Assembly (NCBI RefSeq): GCF_010120715.1
Contig: NZ_CP047591.1
Coordinates: forward strand, 1,054,001 to 1,118,000
Source of the DNA: Aminipila terrae
GTDB lineage: Bacteria; Bacillota; Clostridia; Peptostreptococcales; Anaerovoracaceae
Reading direction: 5' to 3'
DNA length: 64,000 nt
Within the stretch, counting starts at the first letter, position 1, and each line of letters starts with the position of its first letter. Under the pieces are notes generated by a model. That model saw nothing but the letters and a program-made list of their open reading frames with translations, was not told the DNA's origin and ran no database searches. Of this stretch, positions 26,782 to 37,306 are shown piece by piece. Made by a program: the position numbers and the translations under genes.

Positions 26782-28044
26782 AACTTCAACAATAAATTCA
26801 TTTTCTTCTTGGAAAATATTAAATTTTCCATGGTACTTCAGGATGACTGTTTTGACGTTTTGTAACCCGTAGCCTCGTCTTTCACCTGACTTAGTACTAC
26901 AATTCTTATTTTGAGAAATACTTGCCTGTCTGCTCTTCTCTATATGGTAAGTATTTCTCACCTCAATTCGTTTCTTATTCTCCATCTCACTGATAGAAAG
27001 AATTACCTTCCTCTCCTCCTTCTCCAGTCCATCTATATATTCAAAGGCATTGTCCAACAGATTGCCAAGTATCTGAACCAGTTCATACTGTTCGCAGGGG
27101 AAATCAGGAAATATTCCACTGGGAACATAATAAAACTGAACTCCATGTTTTTCTGCTTCTTTGGTTTTTGAATATAGTAGTGCGTTTACAACTCCACTTC
27201 CGGTATTGATGGATACGGTGCTTTTTTTCTTGTTTAGTTCTTTTGTTTTAAGCTCATCAATATACATTTCTATTTCGGCGACTGCCACAGATGCTTCTTC
27301 AAATTGACAGATGCTCTGAATAGCCTGCAAGTGTTTATTAAAATCATGTTTTTCACTATAAAGCCCATCCAGTAGATTTTCTGTTGTTTCCATGTACTGT
27401 TCATGTAATCGAATATTTTCTTTTTGCTTCCTATTCTCTATTAATTTTTTTAATAAAAATGAACACAAACAGAACCATATAGCCGTATATGCAGAAATAA
27501 TTGCAGATTGATGAAAAACAAGTTCACTGTTACTTTTCCATAAAAAGACTTCTATCATACTAAAACAAAATAACGTCACTGAAATTAAATAAAATTCTTC
27601 CTGGTATTTTGCATAAAAAGCTTGAACTCTTCCTTTTAATTTACGATTTGAACTAATTAAAGCACATATTATGAAAGTAATAAAAAGCTGAATACACCTA
27701 TTGATAAATTCTAATGCATTCTCTCCCTGCAATTCGTAGAACACAATTACTAAAACATGTTCGATTGCTATTGTTATTGCTGTAGCAAAAATTAATTCAA
27801 ATAAAATATTGAATATATTCCTTTTAGTTACTATCCTTAAGTTTATAAGAATTATTATATAGATAAATATAGATACAGATGGCACTTCTGCCAAATCTAA
27901 TATTCCTATAATTACAGATACAATAATCATAGAGGATATGAGCTTAATTTTATTTTTAAAATATTCCTGACTAAATAAACTCATTAAAATCACAGTGTTT
28001 AAAAATTCGACAAATGATCCAAATATATCTTGTGTAAAGCTCAT
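26773..28044 (-). CDS. agrC: AgrC-like sensor histidine kinase (GHKL family)
   Basis: The receptor kinase for the autoinducer peptide. The 423-residue protein has six or so membrane helices (residues about 10-215), a dimerisation helix with the phospho-acceptor His in SEKHDFNKHLQAI and a GHKL ATPase domain with the N box LGNLLDNAFEY and a G box RRGYGLQNV. It starts four bases after the agrA stop, so agrA-agrC form an operon. The end overlaps agrD tail to tail by nine bases. Confidence 0.92.
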   Translation of the reverse strand: MSFTQDIFGSFVEFLNTVILMSLFSQEYFKNKIKLISSMIIVSVIIGILDLAEVPSVSIFIYIIILINLRIVTKRNIFNILFELIFATAITIAIEHVLVIVFYELQGENALEFINRCIQLFITFIICALISSNRKLKGRVQAFYAKYQEEFYLISVTLFCFSMIEVFLWKSNSELVFHQSAIISAYTAIWFCLCSFLLKKLIENRKQKENIRLHEQYMETTENLLDGLYSEKHDFNKHLQAIQSICQFEEASVAVAEIEMYIDELKTKELNKKKSTVSINTGSGVVNALLYSKTKEAEKHGVQFYYVPSGIFPDFPCEQYELVQILGNLLDNAFEYIDGLEKEERKVILSISEMENKKRIEVRNTYHIEKSRQASISQNKNCSTKSGERRGYGLQNVKTVILKYHGKFNIFQEENEFIVEVLF

Positions 28045-28048
28045 ACCT

Positions 28049-28801
28049 TTATCCCCTCTTATTTACAATCCATAATTTGATTTGTTCATCAATAGCGTTA
28101 TAATACTTGCTGCTGACAAATAATTTGCTTCCTGATTCTTGCAGACTAATGGTCCAAAGTCTGTAATTCACTCTTTCTATCTCTTGTATCTTCTTAACAT
28201 TTACTGCATAGGATTTGTAGCATTGAATAAAATAAGGCTCATCTACTTCCGCAATCAGTTCCTTTAAAATGATATTATTGCTTTCAAAAGGTTCTTCCTG
28301 TAAATCTGTATAAAGAAAACAGTGTCTGTGTAAAACTTCGGCATATCTTATCTGGTCTACTGGAATCAGGATTTCTTTATTTATATCAGGATATAATATC
28401 ATCTTTACCCTTGTTTTCGTTTGTTTTTCTACACTTATATTTTTCATAAGAGTTGTAATTTTTTTGTGAAATTCTCTAGTTCCAAAAGGCTTTAGTATGT
28501 AATCATAACAATGAAACTGTTTAAAGGCTTCTAACTGGTTCTTTTCATATCCAGTTATAAACATGATTAATGTCAGGGCATAATCCGACATATTCCTTAT
28601 TTTTCCTGCCAGTTCCAGTCCACTGATTCCTGGCAATTCTATATCTAAAATAAAAATATCCATATGATTCTTCTTTGCGATTTTTAAAGCCTCTTCTCCT
28701 GACAAAGCATAATAAACTTCAATGCCTTCAATTTCATCTAAAACCGTTTTATAAATTTGCAGATCCCTTTCGGAGTCTTCCACAATCATAATTTTTATCA
28801 T
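28049..28801 (-). CDS. agrA: AgrA-like LytTR response regulator
   Basis: The 250-residue protein has a receiver domain (about 1-120) with the acidic pair EDS, the phospho-accepting Asp in IFILDIELPG and the Lys in LKPFG, followed by a LytTR DNA-binding domain (about 140-245). LytTR proteins bind direct repeats with about 21-base periodicity, and such a repeat is present upstream of agrB. The ATG at 28801 has GAGGG five bases upstream. It is the first gene of the agrA-agrC unit. Confidence 0.92.
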   Translation of the reverse strand: MIKIMIVEDSERDLQIYKTVLDEIEGIEVYYALSGEEALKIAKKNHMDIFILDIELPGISGLELAGKIRNMSDYALTLIMFITGYEKNQLEAFKQFHCYDYILKPFGTREFHKKITTLMKNISVEKQTKTRVKMILYPDINKEILIPVDQIRYAEVLHRHCFLYTDLQEEPFESNNIILKELIAEVDEPYFIQCYKSYAVNVKKIQEIERVNYRLWTISLQESGSKLFVSSKYYNAIDEQIKLWIVNKRG

Positions 28802-28904
28802 CATTACCCTCAATCTATATAAAAAAATACTTTGCATCTTATACGGTAAATTGTACCATACATTATAGTTTCATAAAACCCCAAGAAATGACAGTTTCCA
28901 CTAA

Positions 28905-28948
28905 AAAAACAGAAACCTAAATTCATAAAAATTTTGGTTTCTGTTTTT
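28905..28948 (-). terminator. terminator of sleC
   Basis: Perfect 13-base arms 28905-28917 and 28936-28948, followed by a T run on the minus strand, just past the sleC stop codon. Confidence 0.8.
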
Positions 28949-28954
28949 GTTTAT

Positions 28955-30256
28955 CTAATATCTGTATGGTTCATATATATTATGATAATTTTTGATATCC
29001 AGTTCTGCAATCTTAGTAACAGCCACATAAATATTTGATATCTGATACCATGTAGCGAAATCCACAACCCCTGTTGCCGGCAGGTTAAAAATCTGTTGAA
29101 AAGTTTTCACTGCATCTGCTGTATCCTGACCATACACACCATCCACTTTAACTTTTTTAATTGCCGGATAGCTGTTGGAAATTGCATTAAGTTGTGTCTG
29201 TATGGTTCTTACAGCGGGTCCGGTTGAACCAATTACAAGGGGTTCTCCCGGGAAAGATATAGGAACACCTTCCACTTTATCCGCCTGCTGCAGAAAGATA
29301 TCATATCCATAGTAATTTCTGAGAATGCTTAGATGATCATATCCCTGATCCCCCAAATCTTTTGACCCCCACTGTTTCATGCCCTTTTCACATACCGTCC
29401 TCACACCATCGCAGAATTGTGTAAATAAAGGTTGTTTTATTTCAGGTCTGGTTATATATGTTGTAAAGATTTCGTCAACAACAGTTGAAATCTCCTGAAA
29501 AAAATTTCTTCCATAGAAAAAAGCCTGATCATAAGCAGTTGAATTGGTAATAGTAAAGCTGAAGCCTTTTCCCCTGTACCACTCTGTATATACTCTGTTA
29601 AGGACAAAAGATAGTATTGCCAAAACATTAGCTCTTATGGTTTCTTCAGGCCATGTAGAATAAATTTCTGAACTTGCAACATTTTTTATATAATCTTTAA
29701 ACGGTATCCATACATTCTGAGCGGATGTATCTTCTGGTACCCCTAAATGCACCACCACAAATTCCGGAACAACTGGCTGAGGTAAAACAATGAATCCGCC
29801 TGCATCAGGCAAAGGTTTCACTTCATCCTCCGGAATTTTAGGAGGAAAAATTCCCCAAAGGGTGTGCTGATCTATAGAAATATTCTGAGCATTAGCAATA
29901 TTTTGTACTGTAGGTTTCATCTGAACTGGCTGTAAAGCTTTGGCCTGTGGTAAAATCTGCACACCCTCTATGGTTATAGGATCAAACCCTTCAGCACTTA
30001 TGGATAAATCATATTCACTATATGGTTTCCCGCTTTCCGGAGTCAGAGAATATTCCAGTGGCGGTGCCCCCAGATCCATGGTTTCTGTCTGCCCTGATGA
30101 ATCAGTATATAATTCATCAACCACAGTTGAATCATATTTTCTTACGACTTGTATTTTTGCATCACCTACAGGCTTTGCATTGTCTTGCTCTGATACATTA
30201 ATCTGCAGCTGCCCCTGATCTATTAATTGGTTTTTAAAGTAATTGAAATTTTTCAT
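28955..30256 (-). CDS. sleC: spore cortex-lytic enzyme SleC-like (SpoIID-like domain plus peptidoglycan-binding domain)
   Basis: In Clostridia SleC is stored in the spore coat or cortex region as a proenzyme. Csp proteases cut it at germination, after which it degrades cortex peptidoglycan. The 433 residues match SleC in length and order: a beta-rich pre/propeptide (about 1-155), the conserved entry to the mature enzyme (VVPEFVVVHLG, about 162-172) and a SpoIID-like domain with the candidate catalytic Glu197 in VASSEIYSTW. A C-terminal PG_binding_1 domain (about 345-415) ends it. GGGAGGGG precedes the ATG. It diverges from five csp genes across 57 bases. Confidence 0.87.
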   Translation of the reverse strand: MKNFNYFKNQLIDQGQLQINVSEQDNAKPVGDAKIQVVRKYDSTVVDELYTDSSGQTETMDLGAPPLEYSLTPESGKPYSEYDLSISAEGFDPITIEGVQILPQAKALQPVQMKPTVQNIANAQNISIDQHTLWGIFPPKIPEDEVKPLPDAGGFIVLPQPVVPEFVVVHLGVPEDTSAQNVWIPFKDYIKNVASSEIYSTWPEETIRANVLAILSFVLNRVYTEWYRGKGFSFTITNSTAYDQAFFYGRNFFQEISTVVDEIFTTYITRPEIKQPLFTQFCDGVRTVCEKGMKQWGSKDLGDQGYDHLSILRNYYGYDIFLQQADKVEGVPISFPGEPLVIGSTGPAVRTIQTQLNAISNSYPAIKKVKVDGVYGQDTADAVKTFQQIFNLPATGVVDFATWYQISNIYVAVTKIAELDIKNYHNIYEPYRY

Positions 30257-30313
30257 AATTTACACCCCTCCCAAATATAATATGTATATGCTTTAAGAAA
30301 GAAGGTAATGTCT

Positions 30314-32041
30314 ATGATCCACTCACCATTTATTCCAATTGACCAGCTTACACGATTTGAATCAGATCAGTATAGTGATGAGGACCTTCTGGAGGTTATT
30401 GTAAAATACAGCGGAGACATCATGCAAGTAGGTAAAGAGCTGGATGCCTTTGTAGAAATACTAGACCCAAACTACGCCATTTTCACCATATCTTTGGGTA
30501 ACCTTGCAAAACTATACAGCTATAACCAGGTTGAATATATTGAACTGCCCAAAAACCTTACTTATTTTTTAAGGGAAAACCTGAATAGCTCCTGTATTTC
30601 ACAGGTTCAACGACCTACTTCTTTCGGCCTGACCGGAAATGGTATTGCAATTGGTATCATTGATTCTGGCATTGACTATACTCATCCTGATTTTCAGAAT
30701 CAGGATGGAACAACCCGAATTTTATTTTTATGGGATCAGTCAATAGATGGAAATCCTCCTGAAGGATTCAGAAATGGTTCAGAATATACAAAAGCACAGA
30801 TTGATGAAGCATTAGCCAGTGATACACCCTACACCCATGTTCCCAGTGTTGACAGTGTGGGTCATGGTACTGCTGTAGCTGGAATTGCAGCAGGAAACGG
30901 TAACTCTTCTGATGCTGTTGAAAAAGGTGTGGCGCCCAATGCTTCTTTAATAGTAGTAAAACTGGGGCACCGAGGAAGTCCTTCTTTTACCAGAACAACT
31001 GAAATCATGAGGGCAGTAAAATATATTTCAGATAAAGCACAAGAAGTAAATATGCCTGTTTCTATGAATATAAGCTATGGCACAAATAATGGTTCTCATG
31101 ATGGGAACTCTTTGTTTGAAAGTTATATTGATGATGTATCAGTGCGCTGGCGCTCCAGTATTTGTGTTGCTTCAGGCAACGAAGGCTCTTCCGCTCATCA
31201 TTACAGTAAACTACTGACTCAGGGAGCTACGGATACAGTAGAATTTTCTATATCTGAAAATATTCAGAGCCTTTACATGACTATATGGAAAAATTTCGTG
31301 GACACCATGACTTTTGAAGTTATTTCCCCAAGTGGAAAATCTACAGGAGTCATTTCTCCTCTCCAGCGAGTCACACGTTTTACCCTAGATAATGTTCTGG
31401 TTTCTGTACTGTATGGCCAGCCTACTCATTACAACAGTTCACAGGAAATATATATTCTTTTCAGGGGAGTAAACAAGCCTATACCCGGAGGCCTTTGGAA
31501 TCTGGTGGTAAAAGGCACCCAGATTACTTACGGATTATTCGATATATGGCTTCCAACTTTGGAAGAAGTAACGCAGTATACAAACTTTCTCCGTCCAGCT
31601 GTAACAAATACCATTACAATCCCTGCAACCGCTTTTAAAGTAATTTCTGTAGGGGGATATAATTCTGTCCTTAAAAGTATTGCAGATTTTTCAGGCCAGG
31701 GAACCATAAGAAATATAGATTTTATAAAACCTGATTTAGTTGCTCCTGCAGTAAATATTCTTACAACCCGTGCAGGAGGAGGTTATGATACCTTTACAGG
31801 CACCAGCGTGGCTGCTCCTTTTGTCACAGGCTCTGCAGCATTAATGATGGAATGGGGTCTCCTCCGTGGCAACGATCCTTTTCTATACGGGCAACGGATA
31901 AAAGCCTTTTTATGGAAGGGAGCTGAAAGGTCCTCTACACTTACTTATCCAAATCCAATGTGGGGATATGGCTCATTAAGCCTGTGTAACACCATGGATT
32001 TACTTGTTGAATATAATCAGACGGGAATAGCATTTTCGTAG
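30314..32041 (+). CDS. Csp-like subtilisin family serine protease 1
   Basis: A 575-residue S8 protease with all catalytic residues: Asp in GIIDSGIDYTHPDF (about residue 117), His in GHGTAVAG, oxyanion Asn in ASGNEGS and Ser in GTSVAAPFV. It lacks a classical signal peptide and has a prodomain-like N terminus of about 95 residues, as Csp germination proteases do. It is the most divergent of the five tandem paralogues (for example ISYGTNNG where the others have GLGSN). GAAGG precedes the ATG at 30314; the ATG at 30308 is too close to that site. SleC proenzyme processing is its likely role. Confidence 0.88.
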   Translation: MIHSPFIPIDQLTRFESDQYSDEDLLEVIVKYSGDIMQVGKELDAFVEILDPNYAIFTISLGNLAKLYSYNQVEYIELPKNLTYFLRENLNSSCISQVQRPTSFGLTGNGIAIGIIDSGIDYTHPDFQNQDGTTRILFLWDQSIDGNPPEGFRNGSEYTKAQIDEALASDTPYTHVPSVDSVGHGTAVAGIAAGNGNSSDAVEKGVAPNASLIVVKLGHRGSPSFTRTTEIMRAVKYISDKAQEVNMPVSMNISYGTNNGSHDGNSLFESYIDDVSVRWRSSICVASGNEGSSAHHYSKLLTQGATDTVEFSISENIQSLYMTIWKNFVDTMTFEVISPSGKSTGVISPLQRVTRFTLDNVLVSVLYGQPTHYNSSQEIYILFRGVNKPIPGGLWNLVVKGTQITYGLFDIWLPTLEEVTQYTNFLRPAVTNTITIPATAFKVISVGGYNSVLKSIADFSGQGTIRNIDFIKPDLVAPAVNILTTRAGGGYDTFTGTSVAAPFVTGSAALMMEWGLLRGNDPFLYGQRIKAFLWKGAERSSTLTYPNPMWGYGSLSLCNTMDLLVEYNQTGIAFS

Positions 32042-32083
32042 GCAATGAATCTGGAAAATAGTCTATACTGGAGGTATACATTC

Positions 32084-33775
32084 ATGGATAACGATATCTT
32101 ATACTCACCAGATGTTGTTGATTTTACTATTAGAAAAGGCTCTTCTTATGAAAATCTTATACTTGCACACCCGGGCCTAATTGCAACTCACACCGTTGCA
32201 GATACTTATATCATATGTTATACAAAGATAAATGATTTTCTGGAAATAGCTACATATATGGGCGCTGACTTAAGAAACAGCATCCCCAACGTTGTGGGAC
32301 TTACTGACCAGCAAAGTCTGGATGCCGCCGGTATCCTCCAGGTACAGCAGCAGCCTTATCTGAATCTAAACGGCAAAGATGTGCTGATTGGATTTGTAGA
32401 TACAGGGATTGATTATACCCAGAAAGTCTTTCAGTATGAAGACGGAACCAGCAAAATTAAATATTTATACGATCAAACCATACCTGGTATCCCCCCTGCT
32501 GGCTTTCCCCTGGGCACAGAATATACCAATGATCAGATTAATGCTGCCCTCACATCCCCTACCCCTTATGAAATAGTTCCTCAAAGAGATGTGGCAGGTC
32601 ATGGTACTTTTCTGGCCTCTGTAGCTGCAGGAAGGCAGCTGGAGGATTTTATAGGAGCAGCGCCAGATTCTGAAATAATTATGGTTAAATTAAAAAAGGC
32701 ATATCCTTTCTATCTTGAGAATTATTGTGTTCCTCCTGATCAGGAAAATGCATTTGCATCTACCTCTGTGATGATTGGAGTTCAGTATATTTTACAAAAG
32801 GCAAAAGAGTTAAACCGACCGGTGGCTATTTGTCTCGGTCTGGGTTCTAATTTCGACAGTCATGACGGTTATAGTACTCTTGAAGAATACCTTTTTAATA
32901 TGTCTAATATACCCGGTGTATGCATTTGCGTTTCTGTGGGAAACGAAAGCCAGGCAAGGCATCATTTTTCTTACCAGATGACTAAAGGTAGTGCCCCTGT
33001 AAATATCGATATAAAAGTTGGAGAAGATGCCGGGAATATTTTTGTTGTTGTAGCCAACAGGGTCAGTGACCGGGTTTCTGTATCTGTACGTTCACCAACA
33101 GGAGAAATGGTAAGCAGGGTGCCCTCAAAAGCTGGCTATACCGTTGAGACCCCTCTGGTGCTGGAACGTTCCCGAATTACAGTCTCCTATTTTTTCCCTC
33201 TGGAAGGCAGCGGTGACCAGATCAGCGTGGTCAGAATACTGGATTCTACTCCCGGTGTATGGACCATTATCGTTTATGGGGATATCATTATAAATGGCAG
33301 CCTTAATGCATGGCTTCCCATGACAGGGTTCGTTTCCCCTACTGTGGAATTTTTATCCTCTGATCCTTATACCACCATAACTTATCCTGCCAATGCACTG
33401 GGCCCTATCCGATGTGGTGCTTACAACAGCTTCCGTGACAGCCTTTATCCAAGAACCTCCTGGGGGCCTACCAGGTTGTCTGAAAAGGTACCAGACTTAG
33501 TGGCTCCTGGATATCAGGTAGGAGGTTATTACCCCATTGGTTACGGTACCATGGACGGCACAAGTGTATCCACTGCAATTACTGCTGGGGCCTGCGCCCT
33601 TATGTTACAATGGGGAATCGTAGAAGGTCACGATTTAGGTTTTTCTACTCCTTTAATAAGAGCCTATCTCATTCGGGGATGTAATCGCAGTGATGTAATC
33701 CAGTATCCTAATTATCAATGGGGTTATGGCAGCCTGAACCTGATGCAGACCTTTACTTATATGCGTGAATTATAA
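32084..33775 (+). CDS. Csp-like subtilisin family serine protease 2
   Basis: A 563-residue S8 protease with an intact triad: Asp106 in GFVDTGIDY, His173 in AGHGTFLAS and Ser in DGTSVSTAI, with oxyanion Asn in SVGNESQA. The N-terminal 85-90 residues look like a prodomain ending before QVQQQPYLNL. The ATG at 32084 follows GGAGG by nine bases; the frame is open further upstream without a ribosome site. It is a tandem paralogue of the next three genes, with the shared C-terminal ending WGYGSLNLMQTF and YMREL. Unlike C. difficile CspA and CspC, it should be catalytically active. Confidence 0.9.
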   Translation: MDNDILYSPDVVDFTIRKGSSYENLILAHPGLIATHTVADTYIICYTKINDFLEIATYMGADLRNSIPNVVGLTDQQSLDAAGILQVQQQPYLNLNGKDVLIGFVDTGIDYTQKVFQYEDGTSKIKYLYDQTIPGIPPAGFPLGTEYTNDQINAALTSPTPYEIVPQRDVAGHGTFLASVAAGRQLEDFIGAAPDSEIIMVKLKKAYPFYLENYCVPPDQENAFASTSVMIGVQYILQKAKELNRPVAICLGLGSNFDSHDGYSTLEEYLFNMSNIPGVCICVSVGNESQARHHFSYQMTKGSAPVNIDIKVGEDAGNIFVVVANRVSDRVSVSVRSPTGEMVSRVPSKAGYTVETPLVLERSRITVSYFFPLEGSGDQISVVRILDSTPGVWTIIVYGDIIINGSLNAWLPMTGFVSPTVEFLSSDPYTTITYPANALGPIRCGAYNSFRDSLYPRTSWGPTRLSEKVPDLVAPGYQVGGYYPIGYGTMDGTSVSTAITAGACALMLQWGIVEGHDLGFSTPLIRAYLIRGCNRSDVIQYPNYQWGYGSLNLMQTFTYMREL

Positions 33776-33828
33776 GTAAACATCATAGAAAAAAACTCTA
33801 TATCTTGAAAAACTGGAGGTGTCTTCCT

Positions 33829-35517
33829 TTGGATAACGATAGCCTATATTCACCGGATGTTGTTGACTTTATAATTAGAAAAGCGTCTTCTTATGAAAGC
33901 CTTATATTAAACCATCCAGGTCTTCTTGCATGCCACGATATTGGTATGTATTATATCTGTTATGCAAAAATCCCAGACTACACAGAAATGATTTCATATA
34001 TGGGTACGGATTATATCAACAGTGTTCCAAAAGTTATGGGACTACTGGATCGTCAAAGCCTGGAGGCTGCCGGTATTATACAGGTACAGCAACAACCCTA
34101 TTTAAATCTTAATGGTAAAAATGTTTTAATTGGTTTTGTTGATACGGGAATAGACTATACCCAGAAGGTATTTCAATATGATGATGGAACCAGCAAGATC
34201 CAGTATATATATGACCAGACTGCTCCAGGAACTCCTCCTGAAGGTTTTCCTCTTGGAACAGAATATAACAATGAACAGATTAATGCAGCTTTGGCATCTG
34301 ATACCCCTTACGACATTGTTCCCCAACAGGACACTGCCGGCCACGGTACGTTTTTAGCTTCCGTATCTGCAGGTCGTCCAATGGATGATTTTATAGGCGC
34401 CGCACCAGATTCTGAAATCATTATGGTTAAGCTGAAAAAAGCGTACCCCTTTTATTTAAACAGATTTTTTGTTCCGGCAGAGCAGGAAAATGCCTTTGAA
34501 TCTTCATCTGCTATGATTGGTGTACAATATATCCTGCAGAAAGCAAAAGAACTGGACCGTCCTGTCGTAATATGTATTGGTCTTGGCTCCAATTATGACA
34601 GCCATGACGGCTTCGGGTTTATTGAAGAATACTTATTTAATATGTCAAATGTTCCAGGTGTCTGCATCTGTATTGCCGTAGGTAATGAAAGTCAGGCCAG
34701 ACACCATTATTTCCAGCGCTTTTCTAAAGAAGGAACTCCAGAGAGCATCGATATAAAAGTTGGAGAGAATGCTGGTGACATATTTATATTAGTTACAAAC
34801 CCTATCAGTGACAGGGTTTCTGTATCTGTGCGTTCACCTACTGGAGAACTTGTAAGCCGTGTACCCGCAAAAGCAGGTAATACTTTTACCACGCAGCTTG
34901 TGCTGGAACGGTCAGAAGTCAGTGTGTCCTATTTCTTTCCACTGGAGGGAAGCGGTGACCAGGTCACCATAGTCAAGATAAAGAATGCTACTCCAGGAAT
35001 ATGGACCATTACAGCTTACGGAGACATAATCCAGGATGGCAGCATTAATGCCTGGCTTCCCATCACAGGATTTATTTCACCGGCTGTTGAATTTCTTTCT
35101 TCAGATCCATATAACACGGTTACTTCACCTGCTAATGCACTGGGGGGAATTCATTGCGGTGCCTATAACAGTATTCGTAACAGTCTTTATCCAGAATCCT
35201 CATGGGGTGCCGTTCGGTCATTACTGGATATTCCTGATTTAGTTGCCCCCGGCTACCAGGTTGGAGGATTCTATCCCACTGGATATGGTACGATGAATGG
35301 CACAAGTGTTGCTACTGCTATTACTTCTGGTGCCTGTGCACTTATGCTGCAATGGGGCATTGTAGAAGGGAATAATATGGGTTTAAGCACACCTTTGATC
35401 AGAGCCTATCTGATTCGTGGATGCAGCCGTACAGAAGTCATGGAATACCCAAATCCCCAGTGGGGATATGGAACATTAAACTTAATACAGACCTTTTTTT
35501 ATATGCGTGAATTATAA
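33829..35517 (+). CDS. Csp-like subtilisin family serine protease 3
   Basis: A 562-residue S8 protease with Asp in GFVDTGIDY, His in AGHGTFLAS and Ser in NGTSVATAI. It uses TTG as start (33829), placed seven bases after GGAGGTG. The last 72 bases are nearly identical to those of the fifth copy, which suggests gene conversion. It is a member of the tandem array opposite sleC. Confidence 0.9.
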   Translation: MDNDSLYSPDVVDFIIRKASSYESLILNHPGLLACHDIGMYYICYAKIPDYTEMISYMGTDYINSVPKVMGLLDRQSLEAAGIIQVQQQPYLNLNGKNVLIGFVDTGIDYTQKVFQYDDGTSKIQYIYDQTAPGTPPEGFPLGTEYNNEQINAALASDTPYDIVPQQDTAGHGTFLASVSAGRPMDDFIGAAPDSEIIMVKLKKAYPFYLNRFFVPAEQENAFESSSAMIGVQYILQKAKELDRPVVICIGLGSNYDSHDGFGFIEEYLFNMSNVPGVCICIAVGNESQARHHYFQRFSKEGTPESIDIKVGENAGDIFILVTNPISDRVSVSVRSPTGELVSRVPAKAGNTFTTQLVLERSEVSVSYFFPLEGSGDQVTIVKIKNATPGIWTITAYGDIIQDGSINAWLPITGFISPAVEFLSSDPYNTVTSPANALGGIHCGAYNSIRNSLYPESSWGAVRSLLDIPDLVAPGYQVGGFYPTGYGTMNGTSVATAITSGACALMLQWGIVEGNNMGLSTPLIRAYLIRGCSRTEVMEYPNPQWGYGTLNLIQTFFYMREL

Positions 35518-35567
35518 CATATGCAATAGATAAATATTAAAAATGCTTTGACAGGAGGTGTTTTTAC

Positions 35568-37262
35568 TTGGATGATGATGCCCTGTATTCACCAGACATT
35601 GTTGACTTTATCATCAGAAAAGGATCTTATAATGAATCCCTTATTTTAAACCACCCAGGACTTATTGCCACTCACACGGTAGCAGAAACTTATATTATAT
35701 GTTTTGTAACTGTGAGTGCCTTTGCAGATATTGCCAATTATATTGCCACCAGTTTACGGGATAATATTCCAAATGTTGTTGGCCTCACAGATCAGGAAAG
35801 CCTGGAAGCTGCGGGCATTAAACAGGTTCAGCAGCAACCTTATCTGAATCTAAACGGGAGAAATGTGCTGATTGGATTTGTGGATACTGGTATTGATTAT
35901 ACAAAAGAGGTTTTTAGATATGAGGATGGAACCAGTAAAATTAAATTTATATACGACCAGAGCATTGCTGGAAATCCCCCTGCTGGTTTTCCTCTAGGTA
36001 CAGAATATACCAATGAACAAATAAATTCCGCTCTAAGTTCCGCAGAAGACCCTTATTCCATTGTACCCCATAAGGACACTGCAGGTCACGGTACATTTCT
36101 GGCATCCGTAGCAGCTGGACGCACTGAGGGTGATTTTTCAGGCGCAGCTCCGGATTCAGAAATCATTATGGTTAAGTTAAAGAAAGCCTATCCCTATTAT
36201 CTTAAAAATTATTGTGTACCTGCTGACCAGGAAAATGCATTTGAATCTACATCTGTTATGATGGGGGTCGAATATATTTTACAAAAATCCCAGGAACTGC
36301 ACCTCCCTGTGGTTATCTGTATCGGTCTGGGTTCAAATTATGACAGTCATGACGGCCTTGGCCCTCTTGAAGAGTATTTATATTTCACCTGTAATAATCC
36401 CGGGGTTTGTACCTGCATCTCCGTTGGAAATGAAAGCCAGGCAAAGCATCATTTTTTTCAAAAATTTTCAAAGGAAAAAACACCTATAAATATAAGTACT
36501 AAAACTGGTGAAAATGCAGGGGATATATTTATTGCCATATCAAATAAACTTTGTGACCGGATATCTGTTTCGGTTAAATCCCCTACAGGGGAAATGATAA
36601 ACCGCATACCGGCAAAATCCGGATATACTCTCACCACGTCTCTTACCCTTGAGCCTTCCCGAGTCAGTGTTTCATATTTCTTTCCACTTGAGGGAAGTGG
36701 TGAGCAGGTAACTATAGTTAAAATACTGGATGCAACTCCTGGAATATGGCTGATTACTGTATATGGAGATCTAATTATAAACGGCAGTATTCATGCCTGG
36801 CTGCCACTAACTGGCTTTGTATCTCCTACCGTTGAGTTTTTATCATCAGACCCCTATACCACCATTACATACCCGGCCACTGATTATGGATCTATACGAT
36901 GTGGTGCCTACAATTATCTAAATGACAGCCTTTATCCCAAATCCTCCTGGGGGCCCACCAGGATTGAGCCCAATGTGCCTGACTTAGTAGCCCCTGGATA
37001 TCAGATAGGGGGATATTACCCAACAGGATACGGTACCATGAGCGGTACAAGTGTGGCTACTGCCATCACCGCAGGTGCATGTGCTCTTCTGATGCAATGG
37101 GGAATCGTGGAAGGTAATGATCTAGGTTTTTGCACTCCTTTAGTCAGAGCGTATCTGATACGGGGCTGTAATCGAAGTAATCTGGTCCAGTATCCAAACA
37201 ACCAATGGGGATATGGCAGTCTGAATTTAATGCAGACTTTTCATTATATGCGTCAAAAATAG
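35568..37262 (+). CDS. Csp-like subtilisin family serine protease 4
   Basis: A 564-residue S8 protease with a complete triad (GFVDTGIDY, AGHGTFLAS, SGTSVATAI). The start is TTG at 35568 after AGGAGGTG. It keeps the common C terminus but ends YMRQK rather than YMREL. It lies 50 bases after copy 3 and 44 bases before copy 5, so co-transcription is likely. Confidence 0.9.
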   Translation: MDDDALYSPDIVDFIIRKGSYNESLILNHPGLIATHTVAETYIICFVTVSAFADIANYIATSLRDNIPNVVGLTDQESLEAAGIKQVQQQPYLNLNGRNVLIGFVDTGIDYTKEVFRYEDGTSKIKFIYDQSIAGNPPAGFPLGTEYTNEQINSALSSAEDPYSIVPHKDTAGHGTFLASVAAGRTEGDFSGAAPDSEIIMVKLKKAYPYYLKNYCVPADQENAFESTSVMMGVEYILQKSQELHLPVVICIGLGSNYDSHDGLGPLEEYLYFTCNNPGVCTCISVGNESQAKHHFFQKFSKEKTPINISTKTGENAGDIFIAISNKLCDRISVSVKSPTGEMINRIPAKSGYTLTTSLTLEPSRVSVSYFFPLEGSGEQVTIVKILDATPGIWLITVYGDLIINGSIHAWLPLTGFVSPTVEFLSSDPYTTITYPATDYGSIRCGAYNYLNDSLYPKSSWGPTRIEPNVPDLVAPGYQIGGYYPTGYGTMSGTSVATAITAGACALLMQWGIVEGNDLGFCTPLVRAYLIRGCNRSNLVQYPNNQWGYGSLNLMQTFHYMRQK

Positions 37263-37306
37263 ATTTTGAATTTTTTACAAATATTTGCAGACAGGAGGTG
37301 ATTTAC

